Positions 46,313 through 59,800 are shown, numbered from the stretch's first letter. The stretch: DNA of 64,000 bases from Lycocorax pyrrhopterus obiensis (GCA_014706295.1 JACSVZ010000012.1:15414080-15478079); one strand, 5' to 3'. Notes: generated by a model not told the origin, from the letters alone. Made by a program: numbers and translations.

Positions 46313-48520
46313 CTCCGTTCCACTCCCAGCTCCACCCACCGTGGGGTTTTACTGCAGGTTTTAAAGCAGGGCTCCCAGCCTTTCCCCTCCCTGCGGAGTG
46401 GAGCTGCCTGTTCCAGCTCCCTGGTGTGGAGCTGGTGGAGGAGACGGGCCGGGAGAGCAGCACCGCGTTGGGAGCCGGCAGCGATGCAGGCAGCAGGCAT
46501 TTCTGTCTCCTCTTGGGATGAGCTAAAACTGGCGTTCCCATGGGCAGGAGGAGGAAGCAAAGGGTTCTGCTTTACCAGCTTGAGGAAGTGGTCTTGAACC
46601 AGGCTGTGGAAGTGCTTTATGTGGCCATTTAACCCAACTCGAGGGGAAAAAAGGCTGCTGGCGCCTGGGCATCCTTCCTGTTTGGCTCAGCCTGCAGTGA
46701 GGGGCTGTTCTACCCATCTTGCCTTTATTTATCTACTTTATCATGATAGAACCCGAGTTTTGAGGTAAGAGACAGTTTGTTCTTCTAGTAGGTGTCAGAG
46801 TTGCATCCCCTGTGCCTTTGCTGCTGGAGCACGTAGGGCCCCCGGGATGGGGCGAAAGAGCCAGAGACAGCACAGGTGTGGGAGGACTGGTATCTCCAGA
46901 TAGACTGAGTTGATGATACTTGAAAGTGCTCTTCCCCTCACATCGTGTAGCTTTCATTTAGCCAGAAAATCAGATTTGTTACAAATTAACTGCTTGAATA
47001 GCAGGAAATGAGAGGGGAAGCGCCAGGGATCCACTTTGGTTGGATCTGGGAAATCAGTGACACCTTGCTGTTGGGTGGTGAGGATGTGGGGCTGATGTAC
47101 AGCAGTGAGGCAGACCAATTACAACAAGGAGGAGATAGGGAAGACTGTGTTGTTGGGCTTTTTTCAGATTTATTTGGTTAGCCCAGGCTTTGTAGGCTAC
47201 AGAGACCGTGACAGAGCAGTTAACATTCTCCAGTTAATGACCTAATGCAGGCACATTCTGGTATTGAACTTGTAGCAAAATTGCACCTGCTCCTTGAGCT
47301 GCTGCTTTTGAAAGTCTATTATCTATCAAGGCCTTTCTTGATCCCTTAGATCAATCCTGGGATTGAAAAACTGTATTTTAGAACTCCTCATCTCAGCCTT
47401 TTTACGGCAAAAGTGGTTTCTTCGCAAAGGTCTTTCTGTGGTTCATTCATCTCCTTAAATCCTGGTGGGTAATTGAATAAGCTCAGCTGTGCTAATTTAT
47501 CCAACTTTCTTGTTTCTTCTTTTTTGCTCTGTTAAATGTTACCTTGATCCATTGCTCCTGACGTGCATCCAGATTGTCCTGCCTTTTCACTAGAAGGAGA
47601 GACGTGTGCATGTTTAAACTTCTTTGAATACTAGAGGATGTGTTTCTGGAGTTTAATTGTGGGGATGCTTGAAGAGTAAATTCCAAAAAGTAGGAAAGAG
47701 AGAGGAAGAAACGGAGGAGCAAACCCCAGACCTGCTTCTATGGGTAGGGGCGTGCTCAGGATCAGCTGAAACTTGGCTTGAGCTGAAAATAAGTAGTCAT
47801 AGAAAATACTTGTGCAGATCCCCAGTCTGTCCAGTTCCAGCCTTACTGGGGTGTTAGTGGGAAACAGGAAAAGAGGGATATTTTATTTTACATGTAGGCA
47901 CACAAGCCATCCAGTCCTTGTAGCTGAGGTAACTAAAACTGGTGTGCCAGTCAGAGCCCAGACTAACCTGGTGTGTGTGGTCCCCAAGGGCTGCCGGTTT
48001 GGGCTCCAGGTGGGCCTGGCTTGTCACATTTTCTGCTTCTTTCCCGTGTGCGAAGGGCTTTGTGCTGGGCTCTGCTGTGCTTCCCTCTATCAGTCAGTGC
48101 TTCCCTGTGCCTGGGAACTCCTGGTGCTTAACTTGGGGGGAGCCTCTTCTAGAGCCCCCACACTCACCATCTCCAGCAGCAAAAGCTGGATTCAGTGACA
48201 CAGCCCTTCCCCTCGCAGTGAGCTCTGGGATGAGGACCCTGATCAGAGCGTGCATTGGTAGGCTTTAAAACTGGAGGGTTGTTGCTGAAATTGTACCTTA
48301 TCTTTCTCTCTTTTTCTTTCCTTTTTTTTCCCCTTTCTCTGTGTTTGTTTGTTGTTTTTTTTCCAACTCTGATCAGAACCGACCTTCCTTTCTCCAGCGT
48401 GCTGGGATCTTTGCAGCAGCCCATGCCGCAGCGCCTCGCCTGTTCCACCCGAGCTGCCCATGCCACTGGCTTGGACCTAACCTAGGCTCAATCTCAGCGT
48501 GGCCTGGGTAGGGGGGAACC

Positions 48521-48696
48521 ATGGGGAGCTCTGCCTCATCGCTGGCCGCAGAGACGGAGTCGGACCATGGCTTCAGTAGCTCGCCCTACGCGGGGCACCC
48601 GGCCGTGGGCTGGTATAGGAGCAGTCCCGGTGGCCCCGTGTGGGAAAGTGCCCTTATAACGCGGCAGCACCAGCACTTACAGCACCGGCTGCGAAG
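48521..48696 (+). CDS. First coding exon of an unrecognised gene (N-terminal 58 codons plus 2 nt; remainder beyond window)
   Basis: I do not recognise this protein. An ATG in strong context (gaaccATGG) opens a frame of 58 codons plus two bases up to a consensus donor (gcgaag|gtaagg) at 48696/48697. The exon probably begins at 48377, after a long pyrimidine tract and cag, leaving about 144 nt of 5' UTR. The first residues MGSSASS fit the N-myristoylation pattern (G2, S6). A Ser/Gly/Pro-rich segment with [16 protein letters not shown] follows, and then a basic Gln/His/Leu/Arg end. CpG-containing codons (tcg, gcg, acg, ccg) are frequent although the flanking DNA is CpG-poor, which favours a real coding exon. 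The protein could be membrane-attached through a lipid, but that is inference. No downstream exon could be identified before position 64000. Confidence 0.5.
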
Positions 48697-48720
48697 GTAA
48701 GGAGGAGGGGAAGGAGCCTG

Positions 48721-48752
48721 CTCACCTGCTCACCCGCTCGCCTGCTCACCTC
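48721..48752 (+). repeat. Four 8-bp tandem units just after a splice donor
   Basis: Units ctcacctg, ctcacccg, ctcgcctg and ctcacctc begin 24 bp after the exon end at 48696. Confidence 0.7.
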
Positions 48753-51700
48753 TCAGCTTCGGTCCGGGCGCTGCCTTTGGGACACGAGTTGCTTTGCATC
48801 CTACTGAGTGTTGGGTCCTTTCATTCAGAGGCTCAGTTCCTTGGGAAGCCAGAGCCAAATTCCCACTGATCTGAGTGATGCCAAACCCTGGCTTTACACA
48901 GGGTGGCTGATGTTTCCTGCAGAATGGACTGCAGGACTCATCCCAGCTCTTCCTCACTCACCTAAATTGTCAAGGTGGCTGCCTGGGAATGGGATCTCAG
49001 TTCCTTGTTTGCCATGTTCTCGTGGCTCCTCTTCTTTCTGGCCTCCCAACCACGCTGTAGTGTCCCAGGTGGAGGATCGTGTCTCCAGGTTGGGTGGCAA
49101 TAAGTTGCAGGAGTTTCTGAACTCAGAAGAGCCAGAGAAGCTGTTTTCATGCAAAAGCAGTGAAATGCTTTTGAATAAGAGATCCACAGGAATGAAAAAC
49201 ATCAAAACAGAATTACTCTTAAAAACAGATTAGTGTTTCCAGCCCTCAATTCCTATCCCACCTCGATGAAATCAGCACCTCAGATGTGTCTCTGAGCTGT
49301 TGCCTCTGCCCCTTCCACATCAGCCACTTGCCGTGAGGAGTTTCTCTTATTGCTGGAGGGCTGGTGTCCTGCATTCATCCTCTGACAGGTTGAGAGATTT
49401 GTCAAAAAGCATTTAAAACCCCTCTGCCCGGCGGCTTGGCTACAGAGGCTGCCCTGTTTTGTGCTGATAACGTTTGAGCTGTTGCCTAATGCCTGCTTTG
49501 TGTGGACTCCAGCCTGGATGGGTGTCCATACCTGCTTGAGTCTGTTTGGAGCTGCTGGTCATTTAGGAATAGCTGCTTGCTCTGAGTGTCCCTGAGCTGT
49601 CCTGGCTTTCCCCTGGAGGTGTTTGCTGTGATGATGGTGCAGTATCTGTGGTGCAGACCTCGTTTTCCTGCCTTCCTGCTGCTGCAAGGCCCGGGATGTG
49701 CTTCCCAAGCTCTGGTGCATGATTCTGAGAGCCTCCCAGCAATGTCAGGCTTTGCTCCCATCTGGCCCTGTCTTGGGTCTTCTTGTTGAGCTGGGAACAG
49801 TGTGAAACCAAGAAGTTGTTGTCTTTACTCTCTAGCATAGACTTGAGTACCTTTAAAAAAGATATTTTGTGCAGTTCCCAAATTCTGTTGCTGTGTGTGC
49901 CAACCTGTGTGGCTGGTGCACGGCTCTGGTCAGTGATCTGTGCTGTGGGGTTTGTCCCCTCTAGTTTAGAGAGATTCTGCAAACAGAGCTGGGTCCTTCC
50001 TGCAGGATTATCCCTTTTGGACTGCTGGTTTTCCCTCTGCTGCCTTGAGGAGTTGGGGAAGGTGTCTCAGCTCACAGATGAACTCCCTGGTATGGCCGTG
50101 CACAGCCAGAACTGAAATTTAGGAACTTCCAGTGCACACCTGGCCCTGGGCACTAAAAAAGGCGGTGTCTCTGCAGCCTCGTGTGTGGCAGCTGGGGCTG
50201 CTCACGGCTCCAAGTCTGTAGCTTGGAGGAGCTTGAGGAACTAAGTGATATCTTGACATGTGGAAATAAATTTCCTGAAGAACCAGCCTTGGTGGTGGAG
50301 CGGATGTTGGGGCAAGAACAGGAACTGTCGGTCTTGGCGCAGATAACGCCGGTGTCCTGTGGGGACAGGAGTGGCTTTTGTGATAATTCCTTATTTCCCC
50401 TGCTAAAGGGAGAGCAGAACTCATCCCGACTCAGTGTCGTGTGGTTCCTGGAGACAGGAAAATCACCGGCCGTGATTCACTGAGCAGCGAGTTGCGTGGG
50501 AAGAACTCGCTCCAGGCAGTGATTATGGAAGTGGGTTCAAAAGACCTGCTGAGATCAGCCAGGCTGCCAGGCATCAAAGGGCCGCTGCTCCCAGGGAAGC
50601 AGGGCCAAGGAGCAGCGGATGATTGGTTTCCAGAGAGGAACAGATAAATATATTCTTTTAAAAAATTAAGTAAGTCAATAGAACAAGTCAGGGTAGGTAT
50701 CCTGCCTGAACATGTCCTCGTCCCCGGAGTCGTGTGGTGTAGGAAGGAAGTGGAGTACTGGGGAGTCAATCTGAGGCTGGGCAGCAGTTCTGGGATAGAC
50801 TTTGCTTTTCCTGCTGATTTTCTGTCCCTGCCTGCCGCCGCCTTCAAAGCTGATAATGCTTTGGCTGCTGTGGAGCAGCACAGAGCCAAGCTGCTCTGGG
50901 CTGTCTCAGGGATGAACACAAACCTTCCTTGGCAGGAAAACAGGGACACAAATACTTAGCGAGTGACTTTGGTCTGTACTTGATGGGGGAGTTGGGGGAG
51001 TCATCCCTCATGGTGGGGGGGTAATAAGGGGAGAAATCAGTGCTCTTTGGCTTTCAAGATTTTATACGCTGGGAGGAAGTTTCACTGTCTCTTGTTGCCT
51101 GGGTGAGGCTGATGGTGTGGAATTCCCTGTCTGCTGAAGACAGGGAGACAGGAGGGAGTAGAAAAAGGGCCTTAGTGGTAGAAGCAGCAGACTTGTGACA
51201 ACCAGATTTGAGTCCCTGGTCTTTTCTGGACAGGGCTGCACACTCTCTTTCTGTGTGTCAGCATTTAAACAGGAGCCTGTCCCTTTCCCAGCGTGCCAGG
51301 AGGACACAGCTACTGAAAGACGGGAGGTACCAGGTGTTAGGTGCATGTTACGGGGATCTGACTGCAGAAACCTCTGCTTAGGGCAAAGATGTTGGGTTTG
51401 AATTCAGCCCCGGTAGCTGTGTGCAGCCAGACAAATTCTGGCTCAGCTTCAAGTCCCCTTGGGCTCTGTCTTGCTCATGTGCTTGAAGATGCTTGGCCTG
51501 GGCTGCTGTTGGGTGGGAGTGTTCAGCTGAGCCTGGGGATCCATCATGGCCAAGCTTCCTGACGTGCCAAACCCTTCCTGGAGCTGGGAGCAGGAAGGGG
51601 CAGTGCCACAGGCCTGGTGCTGGCAGCAGGACACGGCTCCGTTGCTGTGGCTGCCACAGTGGCACCGTTTGGGAGCTGTGGGATCGTGGTGGTTTCTCCT

Positions 51701-52582
51701 GCTGCTGCTGGAAGTGGTGGTGGCACCTCTCCAGGGTGCATCCTTCCACATTGTAGGGGGTTAGGAGGGAATTTGGGCTCTGAGCTGTTTCCTGATGAAA
51801 CTTAAGGGAATGTTCCTGTTCACCTACTCCTCACTCCCAGGATTCATGAAGAGGGTCCTGTTGAATACTGAGAACTTCTGGATTTCACTCTGTTTAGGAG
51901 AGGCTTTTTGGGGAAAGGGTTGCAAGGTCTGTGCAGCTGATCTAAGTGTCTCTGCCTACTGCTGGCTTTGGCTGAAGCTCTCTGAACTCCTTCCTCTTCC
52001 AGGAGACATTCATTTTCTGGGCTTTCCCACAGCATTCCCCAAAGGCTTTGTATTTTTCTATAAAAGCCTTTGCAGAATGAAATACCTCTGGGTCTCAATG
52101 ACTGTGGAGGGAGGAACACACTCTTTTACTGTTCTTTTATTTTATTATTATGGTATGCTAAAAATATATAAATCTCCCTGCTTTTAGAGGGAAGTGAAGG
52201 GACCTGCTTTTGTTGTTGGCAGGTGGTGGGAGGGCACTTGCTGTGTCACCCCCTGCTCCTCAGAAGCACCACTTACTTCTGGGGAGAAACTCTGGGCAAG
52301 CCTGAGTGTCCTGGGTGTTTGTGAGCTCTTGGCTTAAATACATGAACAGCAGCAAGTCAGAACTGCTGGGCAGCACCACACAGGCCTTTTCTGGGGGCTC
52401 TCAGTTGTTTTGAGACTGGTGGAGGTTTTAATAACGGGACTCTGGCATATGGAAGTGTGGCAGGGAGCTGTGTGGAGCGGGAATGGGGCTCTGTGCTGCT
52501 CCTTCCCACCCTCCTGTGCTGTGGCACTTCAGCTCTGCATGCAGCACAAGCAGAAGTGTCTGGAGGACACCAGGACAGTGTT

Positions 52583-52962
52583 TATTCTGCAGAAAGGAAG
52601 GCTCAGGGGGGACCTACTTGCTCTCTACAACTCCCTGACAGGAGGGTGCAGCTGGGTGAGGGTCAGGGTCAGCTCCCAGGGAACAAGGGACAGGACAGGG
52701 GGAAAGGGCCTCCAGTTGTGCCAGGGGAGGTTCAGGTTGGATATTGGGGGAAAAATTCCTCACAGAAAAGATGGTCAGGCATTGGAACAGGCTGCCCAGG
52801 GCAGTGGTGGAGTCACCATCACTGGAAGCTTTCAGAAAGGTGTGTGGATGTGGCACTTGGGGACATGGGTCACTGGTGGTCTTGGCAGTGCTGGGGGAAC
52901 AGTTGGACTCGATGTACTTGGAGGGCTTTTCCCAACTAAATGATTCTGTCATTCTGTGTGTT
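52583..52962 (+). mobile_element. CR1 LINE 3' fragment (longer subtype)
   Basis: Contains 'gaaaggaaggctcagggggg', 'ctctacaactccctgacagg', 'ggctgcccagggcagtggtg' and 'gttggactcgatgtacttgg', then a tail. It is homologous to 6491-7112 (inverted) and 12085-12335. A 177-codon open frame here is a CR1 shadow. Confidence 0.92.
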
Positions 52963-53235
52963 TATTGTTGGGGAAACTGAGGCCCAGAGAAATGAGATTC
53001 TGGGAAGAAAAGGTCTTGGTAAAGCATCAGGTGACTGCAGGGAATCACCTGGTGATCACCTGCTTCTGTTTGCTGTCATCAGATCTCAGGTCAGGCACTG
53101 GCCTCGGGAGGTCTGGCAGCCTCAGCGGGTACAGGTGCCCTGACAGACCTGGGATGGAGCAGGCACAGATCCCTGGGTTTTATCAGCAACCTGCATGGAT
53201 TTGGGTGTGCTCAGAGAGTTTATTTTGCACCTTTC

Positions 53236-53306
53236 ACGAATCACTGACTGGTTGAGGTTGGAAAGGATCTCTGGGGTCCAGCTGGTCCATCTCCCTTCCT
53301 AAGCCT
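53236..53306 (-). mobile_element. CR1 LINE 3' tail remnant
   Basis: The plus strand reads 'aatcactgactggttgaggt' then tggaaaggatctctggggtc, which is the complement of the CR1 terminal block. Confidence 0.65.
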
Positions 53307-53823
53307 CCATGCAGAGAACAGAGATGTGGCTGTGGAACAGATGGGGGTCACCAACACATGCTATGGCTGTGTATCCACAGACGAGGGATGAGGAGGGAAA
53401 AAGGATCCACTCTTCCAAACCTCGAGGGCACCATCAGCTCTCACATTCAGGACGTGCCTGCTCATCACACGGAGTGGAGTTTGTGTTCCCCAGGTGCTGC
53501 AGTGAGGTGGATGCATCCCTGTGCGGGTTGTGCTCCCTCTGGAAGTTGCTGTGGAGTTCAGCTGGGATTTGGTAGAGTAAAGATGCTGCAGGTTGTTGTG
53601 GATACTTGTTTGATGGGAATCAAACTTGTAGCTGTTTGCTCACCAGTTCTCACCAGAGCCTGTGGTGTCTGGAGCAGTGTCTTGCTCAAGGAGGTGTTGC
53701 AGTGCCAAGGAGTTGGCAGCGTGGAATGCTGTTTCATCTGCTTGAGGCTCCCAGCCCTGCCCATCCACTCTCCAGGCTGGCTGCTCCAGCGGTCACAAAG
53801 CCCATTAGTTGTTTAAATTGGGG

Positions 53824-53833
53824 CTATTTATAG
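53824..53833. promoter_or_regulatory. MEF2-type palindrome CTATTTATAG (second copy)
   Basis: Identical 10-mer to the one at 46303-46312. Function is unknown. Confidence 0.3.
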
Positions 53834-56800
53834 CTCTGGAGCCGTGGATAACTTGGAGGGTGGTGCAGCGCAGCGGAGACTGGGATCCATAGATCCCCAA
53901 ACAAACCCTCCCTTTGCTCCCTGTGTGCCCTCCAACCTTCCTCATTTCCACGTCCCACAAGAGCCATCCTGCCTCAAAGGAGGTCAAATCCAGGGCAGAG
54001 GCAGCTGGAGCATGTCCTTGTCTTTCGCAGCAGGCTTGGCCGAATCTGGGCAGAAATGCCTGACCCTCTTGCCTGGATGTTGCTGTCACAGCATGGAGAG
54101 CACAGCAGAGCTGTCCATTCAACAGTGCCAGCCTGGAGAAGGGAAAAACCAGCACCTTTACCTGGTTTGGGGATGCTCCTGTTGGCAGGAGCTGAGCACT
54201 TTTGCTCCAGGAACATGGGTTCAGGTCCTTCTCCAAGCGCAGGTGTTGGGGAGTTTCGCTTTGGATGCTGCATTGCATGAAGGAGTTTAGCATCCAGTTT
54301 TGGCTGTGCATAGATCCAGTCTTCATCCCTTTCAGGAAGAGACCCTGGAGATGCAGTTTTGCTGTGAAGGAAGCTGGTCTCTGGTAATCAGTGCGGTGGG
54401 AATGTGTGGGTGGAGGGCCTGGGAGAGCCCTTTGGTGCTCGGTGTTTTTCCAGGTGTGTTGGGGGTGGGGGGGGAGACGAATTGGTAGGTGGTGAACTTT
54501 TTGAGTTTGTTATATTTTTTGGGAGCAGGGAACAGTAAGAGGAGCCACAGCAGGGATATTTTTTTTTCAGAGTAACCCTTCTGCATTGCTCCTTTGGCTT
54601 TCTTTGGCTGCATAGGGAGGAACGTGGTCTTGTGTCTCATGGCAAATCACTTGTCCCCCTGAGAGGTGTCACGCTTGTAGCTTGGAGTTGTGGAATGGTC
54701 TCAGTCCTCTGGCAGGAGCTGGTGGATGGATGTGATACAGTGGGAAGCTCAGGAACCTGGCAGAGCTGCCATGAGGAATGAGGAAATGTAGGAAAGTGTG
54801 TGTTTGGAGGATTGTTTCTTCTCTCGGGGTTGGGGTGGAAACCGCAAACACATCCCCCTAACAGTGTGCAGCATCTGTCCTGGAGGGAGATGGGCCTTCA
54901 CTGGCCTCAGGCTGTGGGCTTGTGAGAGGAGGGGTGAAGGCAGGAATATCCTCCTGCTCTCTGGGTGGGCAGGGAGCTCCCTTCCCTCTCTGCACCCAGC
55001 GTTCCCTGGGATCACTGCAGAGCCCATTGCTTCCCTCTCAGATTACCAGCTACTGGTTGCTGTGAAAGGCACATGCTGGATTTCTCCAACCAGTTACTTA
55101 ATCCAGTTTGACACTGGTGGCTCTGGGCTGGAGTCTCTGACTAACATGAGTCAGAAGCAGCGAGGGGGGGATGCTCAGAGCTGCACCCACCTCCCTGCAG
55201 CCTCTTCCCCCCGTGATGCCCGGCCCCGTGTCCCTGAAAGGCCGCCTTGATCCCAGCGCGGCCGGAGCCTGGCGCTGTGCGTGGAGGGGAGGCTGTGCTG
55301 CCTGAACCCTCTGCAGGCCTTTGTTCCCTGGGATGAAACAACCCTCGGCACGGGGCTGCTGCCAACAGAAGGGCACAGAGAGGAAAGGGGAGCCCTGCTT
55401 GGGTGCTGTTTGCGTTTGCCAAGCTGTGCTGCGTCTCTCTGTTCCTGCCCAGGGACCCACAACCCACCCAGGTGGCTGTGCCTTTTCAGCCACTCTCTTC
55501 CAACGAACTGCCCTGGGCTTTTCTTTGACTTGGGCACCTTCCCATGCTTCTCACCCTGCCGACATTCCTGCTCTGCCTGGCAAGGCACCAGGATCTCAGC
55601 CAGCACCCCTCACCAGCCAGTGCAGCTCACAGCACCCCCGGGCATCACCGAGTCCCTGTGAGGGGCAGGTGCTCCAGGTCACCGTGAGGAGGTGTGGAGA
55701 ACTGATCCGAAGAGAAGGAAGCTGCTCCTGCATTACAGATGGCATTTCTGAGGCTGCAGCAGGACATCCAAAGCAGAAGGAAGCTGGAAGTGGAGTGTGA
55801 AGGCAGCCCGGAGCCCTTCTGGATGGCGGCAGAACTGGCAGCAGGAGAGCCAGGGCAGTGTGGGGGGTGAGGAGAGTCTGGGCTGCAGGTGCTTGGAGGC
55901 TGCCAAGTCAGCAGCTTGCAGGGAGCTGGAGGGGCCTCGCCTGCCCTTGCCCAGAGCAGTGCAGAGCTCAGCTGGGTCTGCAGACGCTCGGGTTCCAGCC
56001 CTGCTGCTCCCAGTGCTCCCTGTGCATCGCACGCTGGGGCTTGTGGTTACACAGAGCTGGGCTCTGGCATTTGGAGCATGGCAGGTTGGCTACAGCAAAA
56101 GGGGATTTTGGGAGGCTGGATCTTGCTGACTTTTGGTGGGAGAGGATGTTGTCCATGCTCCTTGGCCTTCAGCAGCATTCCCCAGCTGTGGAGTGGGGAG
56201 AAGGCAGACACAAGCAGGATATTTTGTCTTCCTTAAAACCTGATTTTAATCTCCCTGCCTTGGAAAAGTGAAGCTGTAGGTAGGTAGATGGACAGATGCG
56301 TGTGTGTGTGTATACAAACCTGTATGTTTTCCCCTGCTTCCTTGGGACACCAAGGAGAGGACACCTTTCATTCAGAGCCCTGCTGTTGGCTGGCACGTGC
56401 CTCATGCAGCACTGGGACATTCCATCAGACCCATGCCACCAGCTGTACCTTCCCTCACCAGGAGCTGAGGCTTCTCCTGCTGCCTTACCTGCAGCTGTTG
56501 TGTCCATCTGTGGGGAGGGACAAACATGGAAACACTTGGTGCTTCTGAAATGTGGAAAGACTTTTGTTTTGCAGGAGCTTCAGGTTGCAGCCCGTGGCAC
56601 AGAATGGACTGATCAGTGACATTGCTGCTGTCTTGCCCAGCAGCCCCTGTGGCACGTGCAGTGGCTGGCATTGAGCACTTTACACACACCCTAGAGAATC
56701 TCCAGCAAAGCTTCACCCAGTGACCTGTTTTCCCTGGGTTAGTAGCCTACTTTCCCTGTAGTCCCTGGCTTGCTCAGGGACTGCTGTTGGTGGCAGTGTG

Positions 56801-59800
56801 GTGGGGAGAGCACAGCAGCCGACAGGACCCCTGTGTCTGGTGCAGCATTTCAGTCTCCAGGACACGTGTGCTCCTTCCTCCTCTGTCCCGTGCAGGTTGG
56901 CAGTGATGCCCTTCAGGGTGTCCTTGAGGAGTATGTGTGCTGAGCTTACCCAGGGCTGTCTGTGAGCGTGTGTGTGACTTGATGAGGTTCAGGAGCTTTA
57001 AACCACAGCAGGAGCTGCTCTCCTTGGTAGAAAACTCAGTGTTGTGCTGCAGGGAAGGGACACTGAGCTGTTGGAGCGGCCCCAGCCTGGCCTCTCTGGG
57101 GTTGCTGTGCTGGCAGGATGCTTCCCTCTGGCACATGGTCTCTGGAGGGTTAATGGCACGTGCTCCAGCCAGGAGCATCCTTGAGATTCCAGCTGTCAAA
57201 ACACTGAGTTAAGTGTGTGTCATCTTTACAAGGCAGTAAGCAGTGCTACGGTCTGAATTACCCAGCCTGGAGGCCTCCAGGGTACACTATAACTTGTAGA
57301 GGCTTCCCTGCTCATTCCAGCCCGTCTGCCTGCTCCAGGAGTCAGCCAGATGTGTTGCTGGCTCGGTTAAGGTGGCAATAGCTCTAGAGCTTGGGGCATG
57401 AGCAGAAGGAGCAGGTTGGGGTGCTGGGTTGCCAAAGTGTTGGTTGCCAAGCTGGGTTGCTGGGTGTTTGTGTGACTCAGTCTGCCCCAGCACAGCATTG
57501 TTCTGCTCTGTTCCTGGCCCTTCCATATAACCCACCAAATCCTCCCCTCTATGTCCAAGAGGCCGGAGAAGCCAAACAGCCCCCGTTTTGAAAGGGCACA
57601 GTGACACCAAACTGAATCTGAGGCCAAGTGTGGATTCGTGTGTTGAACCTATGTTTGATGAGGCATTGGGACCATGGTGGGCTTCTGGTGTGCTGCAGTG
57701 CTCCTGTGTCCTCCTGGAGCCTGGTATTTGCTGATGGGATCCTGGAGGGTGATCTGTGACTGGCAACTGCCCAGGGCGGCCTCGAGGCACCGTTGACTTG
57801 GTGCTTGATGGGGCTGGAGGTGCGCAGAAGGGTTTTAAACTGGGGGAGCACAACGTGCTGAGGGAGCCCCTGTCACTGCCTACACAGGATGCTGTGCCAG
57901 AGGGTACAGGCCAGGGTCCACTCTGCACACCCAGAGCTATTTCACCTGCACGCTGGCACTGAAGGCTGGCCCAGGACTGTCCTAGAAGCGACCAGTGCCA
58001 GGAAATGAAAATGCCAAGTAGGCTGTGCATGATGAAGCATTCCCAGCCAAACCACAGGAAGGTCGGTGTGTTTTATCCCACTGAGCCTCTAGGGAGCTGT
58101 GGCTAATTGTCCCCTCTAAAGTTCAGGCACATGAGAAAGAGAAGTGACCTTTATAGGTCAGGAGCACACACGCAAACAGATCCATTGCTGTTGGTGGGAC
58201 TCAGCCTGTGCACAGGATCCCATCCTCTCCCATCCCTTGCAAGAAGGAACTGCACTCAATTGCTGGCTGGGGCACCTCAAGGAAGTCCTTCTGTGGCAGG
58301 GCTTGAGAGCTCCCCAATGCCTGGGGGGTCAGTTTGGATCCATAGTTTGACCTCTCAGTAAACAGAAACCCCCAGCCCTAGGGTGGTTTCTGGAATGAGG
58401 AATGAGCCTGGCCTGGCTATTTCTGCAGGGATGCCCAGGGTCTGAAAGGGCAAAGTTTCCTTGGCTGTAATTCTGAAATTCCTCCCTGGCTTTGGCAGTA
58501 CAGGACAAGAGGGCTGGCTCAGGGCGTGGGGAGCTACCCTGATGTCAAAGGAGAGCTGTTCTGTTGAAGTTCACTAAAGAAGTTTTGCTTTTGATTTTTT
58601 GGAGATTGTGTGTCAGCACCCAGTGGTGCAGAGCAGAGCCAGGATTCCCTGGGAGCTGCAGGGCACTCTGACCTTTCCTTGGCTTCTCAGAGGAGGGGGC
58701 AGTGGGGGTCTCGGTGGGGGAATCCCATGGCTCTGTGCACATGCAGGGATATCGATCCATGACTTGACAGCCTTTTTCCGCCAGATCTGGTGTGCAGAGC
58801 TGGCAAGTTCCTGGAGGTGCAGGAGATAATTCAGCTCACCTCTGACCTCAGCAGGTAGGAATGGTGTTTAACCAGTGCCAGAATGAGAAGGCAGTGGGTG
58901 ACATTTGGGATGGAGGTGTCCCTTCTCCTGTCCTTGGTGGCTGCCGTGTGGAAGTCACGTGAGCAGCCACCAGCCTGCAGATGCCCTGTCCCTTTTGTGC
59001 CATTCTCTGCCAGCTGTATTTATTGAGTCTGACAGTTCAGGTGCTGTGGAGATGGACGGATTCCTATTAACTGTACCCTGCATGTGCCCCGCTGCAAAGC
59101 GAGCCCAGGCATTGGCATTGCAGGGTCTGAAGGCTGGAGCACAGCAGCTGGAAATGCAGAGTGATTGGTTCAATGGAGATGTGAGAGATGGAGCAGGCAG
59201 CTTTGGAGCCGTGGTGTTGCTCCTGATCCATTTCCCCTCCCCTCTCTTTCATTCTCTCTTCCTCTTCCCCCACCATGCTTCCAATTCTATTTTAACAGCA
59301 CTACAAATTGCAGCATAAATCTTCAGCTGAGCAGCAATTTGGCTTGGCAGCCACCAGTAAATCTCCTCTTGCAGCCTCCCTATGTGAGGGAAGTTGCAGT
59401 GGCAGTAAGGGGATGTGGGTGAGTCCTGAGTTTACAGTCCCATCAGGTTTTCCTGGCTCTTTCCAGCTATGGGCCCATAGCCTTAGTTCCACATCTCTCT
59501 AGTCCTGGGAAACAGGAAAATTCCTCTCCCACACCAGCCTTCAGTTCAAACACCGGGTGTGTTGGGAAGTGGTGTGAAACAGCCTCAAACATGGAACAGG
59601 AGGGCTGCCAGCACAAGTTGCAAATGCTGTTGTTGGGGTGTGTGACCCTAAACTTGTTCCCTGTTCTTAAAGACAGTACGAGGTGGTCTTCATCTGAGCA
59701 AATGGACCTGTCCCTCCAAACTACCCTGCACATGCAGGTGCTTTTGTTACCTGGTGCAGAATGTGTGTATCCTCTGTGGGCTGTGGTGGGAGGCGTGATG

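Larger units (their letters stand above)
32349..48376 (+). other. Long gene-free stretch, probably first intron of the unrecognised gene
   Basis: About 16 kb without a recognisable coding exon. It holds CR1 copies at 39988 and 44350, a 72-bp tandem duplication at 38523 and scattered AT-rich blocks. It ends in a long pyrimidine tract (about 48296-48365) followed by cag at 48374-48376, a good 3' splice site. The many 60-150-codon open frames show no domain or codon pattern. Confidence 0.4.

Noticed and set aside
52410..52943. 177-codon plus-strand frame
   Set aside because: It is almost entirely a CR1 3' fragment.
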